DNA of 64,000 nucleotides from Pseudoalteromonas carrageenovora IAM 12662 (GCF_900239935.1 NZ_LT965928.1:2871520-2935519), one strand, 5' to 3'. Counted from the first letter of the stretch, positions 28,579-38,265 are shown. The notes: generated by a model not told the origin, from the letters alone. Translations and numbers: made by a program.

Positions 28579-28611
28579 AAAGGCCTGTGTTCTAAGTGAA
28601 CACAGGCCTTT
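28579..28611 (-). terminator. transcription attenuator of the thr operon
   Basis: A 14-bp stem, AAAGGCCTGTGTTC (28579-28592) against GAACACAGGCCTTT (28598-28611), with a 5-nt loop, followed on the minus strand by TTTTTTCG. It lies between the thrL stop and the thrA start, as expected of the thr attenuator. Confidence 0.9.
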
Positions 28612-28636
28612 AAATTTGTTGCACCGACCTATGCCA

Positions 28637-28696
28637 CTATCCAGTAAGAATGGTGGTTGTAATAATAATGGTCAGTACGCGATTAATTGTTTTCAT
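28637..28696 (-). CDS. thrL: thr operon leader peptide
   Basis: A 19-residue ORF, MKTINRVLTIIITTTILTG, ending TAG 26 nt before the attenuator stem. Six threonines and five isoleucines make up 11 of 19 residues, including the run TIIITTT. This is the expected signal for charged-tRNA sensing by ribosome stalling, as in E. coli thrL (which is also Thr/Ile rich). It is too short for standard ORF calling. TTGACA lies upstream (around 28730) but no matching -10 was found at proper spacing. Confidence 0.92.
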   Translation of the reverse strand: MKTINRVLTIIITTTILTG

Positions 28697-28777
28697 AGGC
28701 TTAAGACTGCCTTAACAGAGGCTATGCTGTCAACCCTAATTGAAAAGATAAAACAGCCTTTTTTAATATAAAATAAC

Positions 28778-29146
28778 CTAATGAATGCCAAATTTATGCA
28801 ATATTTCTTTTAATTTAGATTTATTAATGGGTTTTTCAATAAAGTCGATTGCGCCTAGCTGGGCTACTCTTACTTTCATTTTCTCTTGAATATCTGCTGA
28901 AATAATCAATACAAAGCACTCTATTTTTTCTGCTTTTATTGTTTCGAGTACCTGCACTCCGTCTAGTTCTGGCATTGTTAAATCTAAACAAATCAAGTCA
29001 AAATGTTGCTCTCGCAATAATGCTAAAGCCTGCACACCATTTACTGCTTGTTGAATCTCTGCACTTAGACTGTCATTTAAACAGCGCACAACTTGCCTAC
29101 GGGCAACTGTTGAATCATCACATACAAGTATTGAAAATTTCATCAT
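28778..29146 (-). CDS. single-domain CheY-like response regulator
   Basis: A 122-residue receiver with no output domain. The acidic pocket is VCDDS, the phospho-acceptor aspartate is in LICLDLTMPELDG, the switch residue in IISAD, and the conserved lysine in IEKPINK. A second ATG (29143) follows the first directly. It may be a stand-alone adaptor for a kinase; no kinase is adjacent on the same strand, but a histidine kinase gene is divergent beyond a MITE-like repeat. Confidence 0.85.
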   Translation of the reverse strand: MMKFSILVCDDSTVARRQVVRCLNDSLSAEIQQAVNGVQALALLREQHFDLICLDLTMPELDGVQVLETIKAEKIECFVLIISADIQEKMKVRVAQLGAIDFIEKPINKSKLKEILHKFGIH

Positions 29147-29300
29147 GTTTACTACTACACAGCCATCTAAAAGTAATTAAAACCTGCCCTCCATTGCAAC
29201 AAACGCAGTTTACCACGTTCCTATATACTCAACACATTAATAATTTAATATGGTGATAATTATCGAATAAATCTATTTTCATTAATTACCAGCGTTTAAC

Positions 29301-29619
29301 ACTAGGGCGTGTTGAACTTTGTGGATTGAAATTTGTTCAATCTAGGGGCGTTCAAATCGCGGCGCGAGGTTTGTAACCTAGTGGGCTAAGTAAAAACCGA
29401 GCAAAGCTTCCGCGTCCTGCTCACGCCCCTTACCTACATCCATGTAGGCAACAAAGAGTTAATCGTCCCTAGAAAGAACCCAAAGGGCAGCGCATGTTTG
29501 GTCTTTATGCTGCGTTATCGCCTATTTATGGGGAATAACCACACTGCATAGACTCTGCCTTGCCTAAAAACCAAACATACTGCTGCAAATTCACCCACGA
29601 AAGGTCAACACGCCCTAGT
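29301..29619. mobile_element. MITE-like palindromic element (no coding sequence)
   Basis: A 319-bp element bounded by perfect 15-bp inverted repeats, ACTAGGGCGTGTTGA (29301-29315) and TCAACACGCCCTAGT (29605-29619), extended imperfectly for a further ~20 bp. A second inverted pair, ATGTTTGGT/ACCAAACAT (29494-29502 and 29570-29578), lies inside. There is no ORF over 60 codons and the G+C is higher than in the flanks. It sits in a 621-bp gap between divergent signalling genes. A non-autonomous transposable element is the best reading; no clear target-site duplication was seen. Confidence 0.7.
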
Positions 29620-29767
29620 AATAAGTTACTGCATAAGCTTAGCTTAAATACATTAATACTTCACTAGAGCCTGTTTATCTTATTAAATTTTAACTTTTTT
29701 ATTTATTTTTAGGCGTTTATTGACTAACTTTTAAATTACTCTAAAAACGTTATAAAAATAACAAAGG

Positions 29768-31549
29768 ATGAACACGTCACTCATGTTACAAAAAAGCCTT
29801 TCTAAGAAGTTGCTGACTAATGTTTTATCAGTCTATTTTTTGCTTACCTTTGTGGTGACTTGTGGCCAAGTACTTGCTGAATACGTCAATACTAAAGACT
29901 ACATTCGAGATGAACTTAGCACCTTACAAAAAACCTTTAGTCGCAGCTTAACACGTGCCATTTGGGAGCTTAATACAAAGCAAACAATTACTACGGCAGA
30001 GGGCTTACTCGCAATTCCAATGATCGAAGGAATTATAGTGCGTGACGACAGTGGCGAAATAATTTCTCAACTGGGTCGCTCTTTAGATATACATAAATTG
30101 TATAACCAGCAATTAGTGCAAGAAGAAGTTATTTTAGAAGATACTAAATCTGGCTTATTTGGTTATACCTTCCCGCTTATTTTTGAATTTTCAGGGCGTG
30201 CCACTCAAGTTGGCGATGTTACTTTGTTTTCCAGCCGAGAAGTTGTTTTTAGCCGGATTATGGTTTCGATCTACTTTTTGATTGGTAATGCGATGATCAA
30301 AACTACATTTTTGATTATTTTATTTTTAATGGCATTTAGAAAACTGTTAACCGATCCTTTAGCTGAACTCACTGAGCAATTAGAAAACATCGAGCTTGAT
30401 GAATTAGAAGGTCAACACATAGAAATTGAAACAGAAGAGCATAACGAACTTAAAGTTATGGAGCACTCATTCAATAACCTGATAGACAAAGTGGTGCAAT
30501 ACCGAAAAGAGCTAGAGCATACCCAAAAAGAACTTATTATTAGTAACGAAAAGCTCGATCAGCACAATATACAACTAGAACAAGACGTAGCGCGTAAAAC
30601 ATCTAACTTGAGCCAAGCAATGATGGACTTACAGCAGCAAAAATATGAGCTTGAAAAACAAAAAATAGTTCTCACCGAAGAAATTGATTTACGCCGAAGC
30701 ACAGAGCAAGAACTAATTAGCAAACAAAGCGAATCACAACGTTATATAGATGAGCTAAGCCTAGCTCAAGAGCGTTTAGTTGGCACTGAAAAAATGGCAG
30801 CCTTAGGTGGTTTAGTAGCTGGTATAACGCACGATATAAATACGCCCATTGGTATTGGCGTTACTGCAATATCATTTTTACAAGAACGTTTAAATAAACT
30901 CGAAAGTGCCTATACCGATAAGAAACTCTCACCAAAAGCGCTTGAGGAGTTTATTAATGAAGCTAAACAAAGTACTAGCCTACTCACTACAAACCTTGAT
31001 AGAGCATCTGAGCTAATTGCGAGCTTTAAACAAATTGCGGTTGATCAAGCCAGTGAGGCAATAAGAACCATCAACTTTAAAGATTACGTTAACGAAGTAA
31101 TTCGCTCGCTGCATCCTAAACTTAAAAAAACATCCCACACAATTAACTTACAATGCCCAGATGATTTAGTGCTTAACTTACCTGCAGGTGCTATAAGTCA
31201 AATTTTTACCAACCTAATAATGAATTCACTGATTCATGGCTTTGAAGGCAAAGAAAATGGCCTTATGGATATAAAAATAACAAGTGATGAAACTAACTTA
31301 ACCATTGATTACAAAGATAATGGTAACGGTGTTACTAGCGAGCAATTAACTAAGTTATTTGACCCATTTTTTACGACTAAGCGCGATCAAGGTGGTAGCG
31401 GCTTAGGTACGCACATAATGTTTAATTTAGTAAAACAAACATTAAGTGGCTCTATTGATGCCACAAGCGAGCCAGGTAAAGGTCTTCGCTATTACATTCA
31501 GTTCCCTAAAAACATGGCTAAACCCCTCTCTATGTTTAACCAAGAGTAA
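29768..31549 (+). CDS. membrane sensor histidine kinase
   Basis: A 593-residue kinase. An N-terminal transmembrane helix (about 15-37), a periplasmic sensor of about 125 residues, a second helix (about 165-190), a HAMP-like segment, a long coiled coil (about 225-345), then HisKA and HATPase domains. The phospho-histidine is in GITHDINTPIGIG, the N box in FTNLIMNSLIHGF, and the ATP lid in GGSGLGTHI. The 29768 start has AAAGG directly abutting the ATG, so ATG 29783 is an alternative. No dedicated regulator follows; the divergent 122-residue receiver at 28778 could be its partner. Confidence 0.85.
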   Translation: MNTSLMLQKSLSKKLLTNVLSVYFLLTFVVTCGQVLAEYVNTKDYIRDELSTLQKTFSRSLTRAIWELNTKQTITTAEGLLAIPMIEGIIVRDDSGEIISQLGRSLDIHKLYNQQLVQEEVILEDTKSGLFGYTFPLIFEFSGRATQVGDVTLFSSREVVFSRIMVSIYFLIGNAMIKTTFLIILFLMAFRKLLTDPLAELTEQLENIELDELEGQHIEIETEEHNELKVMEHSFNNLIDKVVQYRKELEHTQKELIISNEKLDQHNIQLEQDVARKTSNLSQAMMDLQQQKYELEKQKIVLTEEIDLRRSTEQELISKQSESQRYIDELSLAQERLVGTEKMAALGGLVAGITHDINTPIGIGVTAISFLQERLNKLESAYTDKKLSPKALEEFINEAKQSTSLLTTNLDRASELIASFKQIAVDQASEAIRTINFKDYVNEVIRSLHPKLKKTSHTINLQCPDDLVLNLPAGAISQIFTNLIMNSLIHGFEGKENGLMDIKITSDETNLTIDYKDNGNGVTSEQLTKLFDPFFTTKRDQGGSGLGTHIMFNLVKQTLSGSIDATSEPGKGLRYYIQFPKNMAKPLSMFNQE

Positions 31550-31656
31550 CTATGTGCGTTAAATTTAGCCATATTTGCCAGTAACAAATCAGCCATTTCG
31601 AGATGTTGTTTTTATTGCTATGATTGAACAAATTTTTCAAATGGATCAATCCCCCT

Positions 31657-32574
31657 ATGTGGTTTAGTAACCTTATTTGTTACCGCTTTAAGCAAGACGT
31701 TTCATATACTCAAGAAGATTTTGACAAAGCATTAGAGCAAGACTTATTTCGTCCGTGTACAGGCCAAGAGCTTGCTACATTTGGCTGGACAAAAGCGTTT
31801 GGAAAGCATGGCGAAACGTTATCGCATTTTTCTCAAAAAAGTATTTTAGTGTGTGCAAAACGTGAAGAAAAAGTGTTACCTGCGTCGGTTATAAACGAGC
31901 TCGTTGCTGAAAAAATTGATCAAATTGAAGCAGAAGAAAATCGTCCTGTTAAAAAGAAAGAAAAAGACGAATTAAAAGAAAACATCCTTCATACACTGCT
32001 TCCTCAGGCATTCAAAAAATCGAGCCTACAATTTGCATTCATTGACCAAGAAAATGGTTGGGTTGTAGTAAATAGTGGCAGCTTTAACAAAGCAGAAGAG
32101 CTACTCGCCCTACTTCGTAAGTCACTTGGTACATTACCTGTAGTACCTGCATTTGCTAATTATGACCTTGATGTATTTTTAACAGACTGGCTAACTAACT
32201 TTAGTACTCCAGAAGGCTTTGCAATAGGCTCAGACGCTGAACTTGAAGAAGCCGATGACAGCGGCGCACAAGTAAAACTTAAAGGTCATGATCTAGCTTG
32301 TGATGAAGTTAAGTCACATTTAGAAAGCGGTAAACGTGTAACTAAGCTTGCCCTTGATTGGCAAGAGCGCCTGAAGTTTATGCTACAAAACGATGGCTCT
32401 ATTAAACGTTTAAGCTACTCAGAAACTTTAAAAGAAGAAAACGCTGATATTCCTAAAGAAGATATGGCCGTTAAACTCGATGCCGACTTTATTTTAGCGT
32501 CAGAAGAAATTAAACAATTGCTTGAAGAGCTAACCGCTGGTTTAGGTGATGCAGACGATTTAGGTAAAGCATAA
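31657..32574 (+). CDS. rdgC: recombination-associated protein RdgC
   Basis: A ring-forming double-strand DNA-binding protein that modulates RecA-dependent recombination. The start was moved to ATG 31657 (MWFSNLICYRFKQD), which matches E. coli MLWFKNLMVYRL and gives 305 residues (E. coli 303); the longest ORF begins at TTG 31624. Family stretches include ICARKEEKILP-like LVCAKREEKVLP, ALLRKSLGTLPVVP and GKRVTKLALDWQERL. A strong terminator follows. Confidence 0.93.
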   Translation: MWFSNLICYRFKQDVSYTQEDFDKALEQDLFRPCTGQELATFGWTKAFGKHGETLSHFSQKSILVCAKREEKVLPASVINELVAEKIDQIEAEENRPVKKKEKDELKENILHTLLPQAFKKSSLQFAFIDQENGWVVVNSGSFNKAEELLALLRKSLGTLPVVPAFANYDLDVFLTDWLTNFSTPEGFAIGSDAELEEADDSGAQVKLKGHDLACDEVKSHLESGKRVTKLALDWQERLKFMLQNDGSIKRLSYSETLKEENADIPKEDMAVKLDADFILASEEIKQLLEELTAGLGDADDLGKA

Positions 32575-32583
32575 CTAAAACGT

Positions 32584-32612
32584 AAAAAAGCACGATAAAA
32601 TCGTGCTTTTTT
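32584..32612. terminator. bidirectional terminator between rdgC and HDOD gene
   Basis: AAAAAAGCACGAT (32584-32596) pairs with ATCGTGCTTTTTT (32600-32612), with a 3-nt loop and T-runs on both strands, between convergent genes. Confidence 0.9.
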
Positions 32613-32632
32613 AATACCAATAAAAGATATGT

Positions 32633-33472
32633 TTAACTAAACATATCTTTTACATCAGCTAGCATATCGTTGTACTCGTCACTTGAAAATAACTGCATCG
32701 ATGGAATTACGCCCTTATCTATATAAGTTTGTAATGCGGCTGATTTATCAGAAACCTGTAACGTCCCCTCTAAAATAGCGCCTACACGAATAAAATCTAC
32801 ATAACTTACTTGAGACGGTTTATAAGTGGGATCGGCCCAGCTTTGTGCAACATCAACAAACTCCTTCGGAAACTCCCAAGCAGTCATTATAGAAGAGCCA
32901 ATTTTACCACTCAACTTTTGAATTGCATGAGCTAAAAAGCTTGGGTTAGCAAAAACCTCGGGGTGGCGCTCTGCTTCAGTTAAAATAGGTAACACGCCAA
33001 TATTATAGACGAGTGCGGCGAGTGTAATTGAATCGCGATTTAACGACGTGTGCTTTTGATTTTGTAAGTAAAATTCCATAAGTGAAATAGAGTGGCTCGC
33101 AACCGTTAATGTTTTTTGCCACGCTTTACCCATGTAACCTTTAATTAGCTCATTGTTTGATACAAACAGTTGCTCCATTGCCATTGCGGTTGCAATATTT
33201 TTAATTTGGCGCAAGCCAATACGTGTAACTGCTTGCTGTAAATTAGACACTTTTACCGCACGTCCCATAATTGCACTGTTAGCAACTTTTATCATACGGG
33301 CTGAAAGCGCAGGGTCTTGAGCAATAACATCCGACATTTGCATCAAGTTTACATCAGGGTTATCCGCCGCTTGGCGAACCTTAATTGCAACCTCAGGTAG
33401 CGTTGGCAGCACGAGCGTATCGTTATTTATTCTATCAACTAGAATCGTTAATAAAGCATTTTCTGTAGACAT
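32633..33472 (-). CDS. HDOD-domain signalling protein
   Basis: A 279-residue cytosolic protein with an HDOD (HD-related output) domain over about residues 15-215. It carries LPTLPEVAIKVRQAA near the N-terminus, typical of the fold, then VIAQDPALSARMIKVANSA. HDOD proteins are used in c-di-GMP and stress signalling but the catalytic HD is degenerate and the target here is unknown. The start was moved to ATG 33472 (MSTENALL), where AAGGA sits 11 nt upstream; the longer ORF begins at 33484 with AAAAGG directly abutting the ATG. Confidence 0.85.
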   Translation of the reverse strand: MSTENALLTILVDRINNDTLVLPTLPEVAIKVRQAADNPDVNLMQMSDVIAQDPALSARMIKVANSAIMGRAVKVSNLQQAVTRIGLRQIKNIATAMAMEQLFVSNNELIKGYMGKAWQKTLTVASHSISLMEFYLQNQKHTSLNRDSITLAALVYNIGVLPILTEAERHPEVFANPSFLAHAIQKLSGKIGSSIMTAWEFPKEFVDVAQSWADPTYKPSQVSYVDFIRVGAILEGTLQVSDKSAALQTYIDKGVIPSMQLFSSDEYNDMLADVKDMFS

Positions 33473-33767
33473 ATAGCTTGCCATCCTTTTTGTTTAGCCT
33501 GCAAGCAACTGCAAATTCAGACCGTTAATTTTTGTATTAGTAATATAAATTAGTATTGTCTAACTTACCGATAAAGTTAAGGAAATTATAGAAGTTTATT
33601 TTAATTTATGACGCTTTAGCGCATGTGCCTGCCTTACAACGCCAAATACTTGCTATTTACCATTTAGTTTTGCTTTAATGCAATCACAATAAGGAAGCAT
33701 TTGTATACCTTTGACTATTAAGCATAGCTATACAAATTATTAAACTTACTTTTTAATAGGCAAGATA

Positions 33768-35468
33768 ATGATCTTAAATAAAATTAGCCAAGCAATTTTG
33801 CTCTCAGGTGTTGTTTTTCTTAGTGCATGCTCTGAGCAAGCGCCGTCTTCTACCGACAACACAGCCGTAGACCTAGCCCAAGAAAGTGGTGCTCAATCAG
33901 GTCCTAAGCTTATTAATACCGATAAACAACGTTTAGATATTTACACTGACTTTAGCCTAAAGGCTGATCTTTCGCATTTGAGTGATAACCAAAAAGCGAT
34001 GGTGTCTAAGCTTATTGATGCATCTAAAATTATGGATGAATTATTTTGGAAACAATCTTTTGGTGAAAATAAAGATGCGTTTTTAGCAAAACTGAGTGAT
34101 GAAAAAGTACGTAAATTTGCTGATATTAACTACGGTCCTTGGGATCGTTTAAATGGTGACGAAGCATTTTTATCAGGCTATAAAGAAAAAGCCCTCGGAG
34201 CACAGTTTTACCCTGCAGATATAACTAAAGAAGAGTTAAACAAAGCTGACGTTGAGGATAAAAAAGGCCTTTACTCAGTAATTAAACGTGACGAGCAAGG
34301 CAAGCTTTACAGCGTGCCTTATTCAAAAGAATACGCTGATGAGCTTGCAAAAGCAGCAAACCTATTACGTGAAGCAAGTAAACTTGCAGATGATAAAGAA
34401 TTTGCTAATTACTTAAATCTACGCGCTGACGCACTGCAAAAAGATGATTTCCAGGTGTCTGACTTTGCGTGGATGGATATGAAAAATAATCCAGTAGATG
34501 TGGTTATTGGCCCAATAGAAACATACGAAGATCAATTGTTTGGCTACCGCGCAGCTTATGAGTCTTACGTATTAATTAAAGATTTAAAATGGAGCGAGCG
34601 CCTTGCTAAGTTTGCAGCCTTTTTACCTGAGCTTCAAAAAGGCTTACCAGTAGATGCGAAGTACAAACAAGAAGTACCTGGTTCGGATGCCGATTTAAAT
34701 GCTTACGATGTTGTTTACTACGCAGGCCACTCTAATGCAGGCAGTAAAACCATTGCGATCAATTTACCAAACGATGAGCAAGTTCAGCTTGAAAAAGGCA
34801 CTCGTCGCCTGCAACTTAAAAACGCAATGCGCGCTAAGTTTGATAAAATTTTAGTGCCAATCTCTGAGCAGCTAATTGTGCCAGAGCAACGCAAACACAT
34901 TACCTTTAACGCATTTTTTGCCAATACTATGTTCCATGAAGTGGCACATGGTTTAGGTATTAAAAACACGCTTACAGGTAAAGGAACCGTTCGCCAATCA
35001 TTACAAGAACACGCAAGTGCACTTGAAGAAGGTAAAGCCGATATTTTAGGTTTATACATGGTTGAGCAGTTACTCAAAAAAGGCGAAATTACCGAAGGTA
35101 CACTAGAGGATTACTACACTACGTTTATGGCTGGTATTTTCCGCTCTGTACGTTTTGGCGCATCAAGTGCACATGGTAAAGCCAATATGATCCGCTTTAA
35201 TTTCTTTGCACAAGAAGGCGCATTTTCTAAAAATGACGAAGGTTTATACCGCGTAAACATGGAAAAAATGGGCGTAGCAATGGCTAAATTATCTCGCCTA
35301 ATTTTAACTTTACAAGGTGATGGCGATTACGAAAAAGTAGATCAACTAATCGCAACACATGGCGATATTAAAGAAGAGCTTGCTAAAGACCTAGAAAAGC
35401 TAAGCCAAGCTAATATCCCTGTAGATGTAACCTTTAAACAAGGTAAAGACGTGTTAGGCCTTAACTAA
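33768..35468 (+). CDS. DPP III-like zinc metallopeptidase, lipoprotein
   Basis: A 566-residue secreted lipoprotein: signal peptide VVFLSACSEQ gives a lipobox LSAC (C21). The zinc site is HEVAH at residues 390-394, followed by EEGKAD at 420-425 as the third-ligand region. This matches the M49/DPP III arrangement, but as a five-residue HEXXH where classical DPP III has HEXXXH. It is convergent with the HIT gene. Probably a periplasmic peptidase; substrate unknown. Confidence 0.8.
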   Translation: MILNKISQAILLSGVVFLSACSEQAPSSTDNTAVDLAQESGAQSGPKLINTDKQRLDIYTDFSLKADLSHLSDNQKAMVSKLIDASKIMDELFWKQSFGENKDAFLAKLSDEKVRKFADINYGPWDRLNGDEAFLSGYKEKALGAQFYPADITKEELNKADVEDKKGLYSVIKRDEQGKLYSVPYSKEYADELAKAANLLREASKLADDKEFANYLNLRADALQKDDFQVSDFAWMDMKNNPVDVVIGPIETYEDQLFGYRAAYESYVLIKDLKWSERLAKFAAFLPELQKGLPVDAKYKQEVPGSDADLNAYDVVYYAGHSNAGSKTIAINLPNDEQVQLEKGTRRLQLKNAMRAKFDKILVPISEQLIVPEQRKHITFNAFFANTMFHEVAHGLGIKNTLTGKGTVRQSLQEHASALEEGKADILGLYMVEQLLKKGEITEGTLEDYYTTFMAGIFRSVRFGASSAHGKANMIRFNFFAQEGAFSKNDEGLYRVNMEKMGVAMAKLSRLILTLQGDGDYEKVDQLIATHGDIKEELAKDLEKLSQANIPVDVTFKQGKDVLGLN

Positions 35469-35489
35469 CCCAACACGTAATACGTTACT

Positions 35490-35522
35490 AGCGCTGTGGT
35501 TTATAACTGCAGCGCTTTTTTT
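35490..35522 (+). terminator. terminator of the DPP III-like gene
   Basis: AGCGCTG (35490-35496) pairs with CAGCGCT (35510-35516), followed by a T-run. The 3' part overlaps the end of the HIT gene on the other strand. Confidence 0.75.
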
Positions 35523-35905
35523 AGCTCTGCAATTTGTGGTTCTGTATATGGCACTGCCGGGTGCTTACCCCAAATTGGCGCAGGCCAAGCAGCATCAGTC
35601 GTAAAACGTGCAATATGATGAATATGTAATTGCGGTACCACATTACCTAAAGCTGCTACGTTTAGTTTATCAGGGCTAAACACATCCATTAATAACTTAC
35701 TTAACTTGGCTGACTCTTTTAAATACACAATTTGATCATCCTCAGATAAATCAATAATTTCTTTTAAGTTTGCTTGCCTAGGTACAAGTACAAACCAAGG
35801 GTATTGGCTATCGTTCAGCAGTAGCACCTTACATAACGGCCAGTCGGTAAGTTCTATACAATCGCGCTTAAGCTCAGGGGCAAGTTCAAATTTAGGGTTA
35901 GTCAT
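35501..35905 (-). CDS. HIT domain protein
   Basis: A 134-residue protein of the histidine-triad nucleotide hydrolase superfamily. The triad region is QLHIHHIARF near residues 95-104, a variant of HxHxHxx, followed by TTDAAWPAPIWGKHPAVPY, a stretch typical of this HIT subfamily. Probable small nucleotide-binding hydrolase; specificity unknown. It is convergent with the DPP III-like gene and divergent from the S9 peptidase. Confidence 0.85.
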   Translation of the reverse strand: MTNPKFELAPELKRDCIELTDWPLCKVLLLNDSQYPWFVLVPRQANLKEIIDLSEDDQIVYLKESAKLSKLLMDVFSPDKLNVAALGNVVPQLHIHHIARFTTDAAWPAPIWGKHPAVPYTEPQIAELKKALQL

Positions 35906-36017
35906 TGTAATGTCCTACTTTATCTTCAATAAATGACACTTTATAGCATTTAGTTGCAGTTGCACACGCTTGGCTTTACCATTCAAAGCAATATTTATAA
36001 TAAGCTAAGGCAACCTT

Positions 36018-38243
36018 GTGCTAAAAAAAATAAAACACCTCTCACTGGCACTGCCATTAATGGTTGGCGCCGTTAGTGTTCAAGCAAAACCATTATCTCT
36101 AGAACGTATTTTTGACGATCCGAGCCTTTCGGGTAAGTCACCGGTACAACTTAAATTTTCACCTGACGGCAGCCGCGTAACTTACTTACAAGGTAAAAAC
36201 GATGACTACAACCGTTATGATTTGTGGGAATACAACTTAAAAGACAACACCAATCGTGTACTTGTTGATTCTGCTAAGTTATTTTCAGGCCCAGAAAACC
36301 TTTCAGATGAAGAAAAAGCACGCCGCGAACGCCAGCGTATTTTTGGTAAAGGTATTTTAGAATATAAATGGTCTAAAGACGGCAAAGCACTTTTATTTCC
36401 ACTCAATGGTGACTTGTATTATTACGAGCTCGCTTCAGGTAAAAGTAAAAAACTAACAAACACAGAAACGTTTGAAACCGATGCGCGTTTTTCACCTAAA
36501 GGTAATTATGTATCGTTTATTCGTGAGCAAAACCTTTACGCTTTAGAGCTTGATTCTGGAAAAGAAATACAGCTAAGTAAAGACGGTGGCGGCGTTATTA
36601 AAAACGGCATGGCCGAGTTTGTAGCGCAAGAAGAAATGAGCCGTATGACGGGTTATTGGTGGTCAGGCGATGAGTCTAAAATAGCTTATACACGTGTTGA
36701 CGAAACCCCTGTAAAAGAAGCAATTCGTAACGAAATTTACGCAGATGAAGTAAAACTATTTAATCAGCGCTACCCGTTTACAGGAACAGATAACGTTAAG
36801 ATTCAGCTAGGCGTAGTTAAACTTAACGACCAAAAAGTTGATTGGATTGATTTAGGCGAAGATGAAGACATTTACATTGCCCGCGCTAAATGGCTAAAAG
36901 ACAGCACTACGCTTTCTTATCAGTGGCAAAACCGCTCTCAGCATAATTTAGAGCTTCGCTTTTATAACAGCGAAACTAGAACACAAAAAGTAGCGCTTAG
37001 CGAAAATAGCGACACATGGATAAACCTACACTTTGACCTTGAGTTTTTAAAAGACAAAAAGCATTTTGTATGGGCATCTGAGCGCGATGGTTTTAAACAT
37101 CTTTACTTATACCGTACTAACGGCCAACTTGTTCGCCAAATTACCTCTGGCGATTGGGCTGTTGATAGCTTAAAAGGTATTGATGAGAAAAAAGGTATTG
37201 TGTACTTTGCAGGACGTAAAGATACACCGCTTGAAAGCCATTTATACAGCGCCCCTTTATTTAAAAAAGGCAATGCAAAGCGTATTACCGAAAAAGGTAA
37301 GTACCACAGTGTTGTAATGGCAAAAGATAGTAAAACTTTTATCGATAATAGTTCATCTGATAATACGCCAAACTCAGCCGCTCTTCGTAATGTAAACGGC
37401 GACTTTATTACCTGGCTTGAAGAAAACAAGCTCGATAGTAACCACCCGCTTACGCCTTACTTAAGTGATTTAACAACACCAGAATACGGCACAATTAAAG
37501 CACAAGATGGCCAAGTAATGCATTACCGTTTATTTAAGCCAAGTAATGTAAGTGATGGCAAAAAACACCCTGTTATTGTTAATGTTTACGGTGGGCCGCA
37601 CGCACAAAGAGTTACCAATAGCTGGCGCAGTAAAAATTTGTATTTTCAATATATGGCGCAACAAGGCTACGTTATTTTTCAGCTTGATAACCGAGGTTCT
37701 TACAATCGCGGCAAAAAGTTTGAAGATGCTATTTATAGAAACTTAGGCGTAGTAGAAGTCGCCGACCAAATTAAGGGCGTAGAATTTTTACGCTCCCTTG
37801 ATTACGTAGATCCACAGCGTATTGGTATTTATGGCCACAGCTACGGCGGCTACATGGCATTAATGACAATGTTTAAAGCGGGCGATTACTTTCAAGCAGG
37901 CGTATCGGGAGCACCAGTAACAGATTGGGCATTGTACGATACTCACTACACTGAACGTTATTTAGGTAATCCAAACACGAACGCAAAAGGCTACGAAGAT
38001 AGCGCTGTATTCCCGTACGCAGATGGCTTAAAAGGCCCATTAATGATTTACCATGGTATGGCCGATGACAACGTGTTATTTACCCACGCCACTAAGTTAT
38101 TTAAACAACTTCAAGATAACGAAAAACAGTTTGAGATGATGACTTACCCGGGCTCTAAACACAGTCTTCGTGGTAAACAAGTGCAAACGCATTTGCATCA
38201 AACCATTACTAATTTCTTTAATCGTCATTTTGATGTTAAATAA
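36018..38243 (+). CDS. S9 family dipeptidyl-peptidase IV
   Basis: A 741-residue secreted serine peptidase that releases X-Pro dipeptides (known for DPP IV). A signal peptide (LSLALPLMVGAVSVQA) is followed by an N-terminal beta-propeller carrying the double-Glu site EFVAQEEMSR (aminopeptidase exit). The C-terminal alpha/beta hydrolase has triad S608 (GHSYGGY), D683 (MADDNV) and H715 (KHSLRG). The start is GTG at 36018, with AAGG 7 nt upstream. A strong terminator follows. It likely works with other extracellular peptidases in the window on proteinaceous nutrients. Confidence 0.95.
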   Translation: MLKKIKHLSLALPLMVGAVSVQAKPLSLERIFDDPSLSGKSPVQLKFSPDGSRVTYLQGKNDDYNRYDLWEYNLKDNTNRVLVDSAKLFSGPENLSDEEKARRERQRIFGKGILEYKWSKDGKALLFPLNGDLYYYELASGKSKKLTNTETFETDARFSPKGNYVSFIREQNLYALELDSGKEIQLSKDGGGVIKNGMAEFVAQEEMSRMTGYWWSGDESKIAYTRVDETPVKEAIRNEIYADEVKLFNQRYPFTGTDNVKIQLGVVKLNDQKVDWIDLGEDEDIYIARAKWLKDSTTLSYQWQNRSQHNLELRFYNSETRTQKVALSENSDTWINLHFDLEFLKDKKHFVWASERDGFKHLYLYRTNGQLVRQITSGDWAVDSLKGIDEKKGIVYFAGRKDTPLESHLYSAPLFKKGNAKRITEKGKYHSVVMAKDSKTFIDNSSSDNTPNSAALRNVNGDFITWLEENKLDSNHPLTPYLSDLTTPEYGTIKAQDGQVMHYRLFKPSNVSDGKKHPVIVNVYGGPHAQRVTNSWRSKNLYFQYMAQQGYVIFQLDNRGSYNRGKKFEDAIYRNLGVVEVADQIKGVEFLRSLDYVDPQRIGIYGHSYGGYMALMTMFKAGDYFQAGVSGAPVTDWALYDTHYTERYLGNPNTNAKGYEDSAVFPYADGLKGPLMIYHGMADDNVLFTHATKLFKQLQDNEKQFEMMTYPGSKHSLRGKQVQTHLHQTITNFFNRHFDVK

Positions 38244-38265
38244 TTAAACCATTTAAAAATAGACC

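Noticed and set aside
28697..28777. Sigma-70 promoter of the thr operon based on TTGACA near 28730
   Set aside because: No acceptable -10 box at 16-18 nt; the TTGACA may be coincidental, so no promoter was called.
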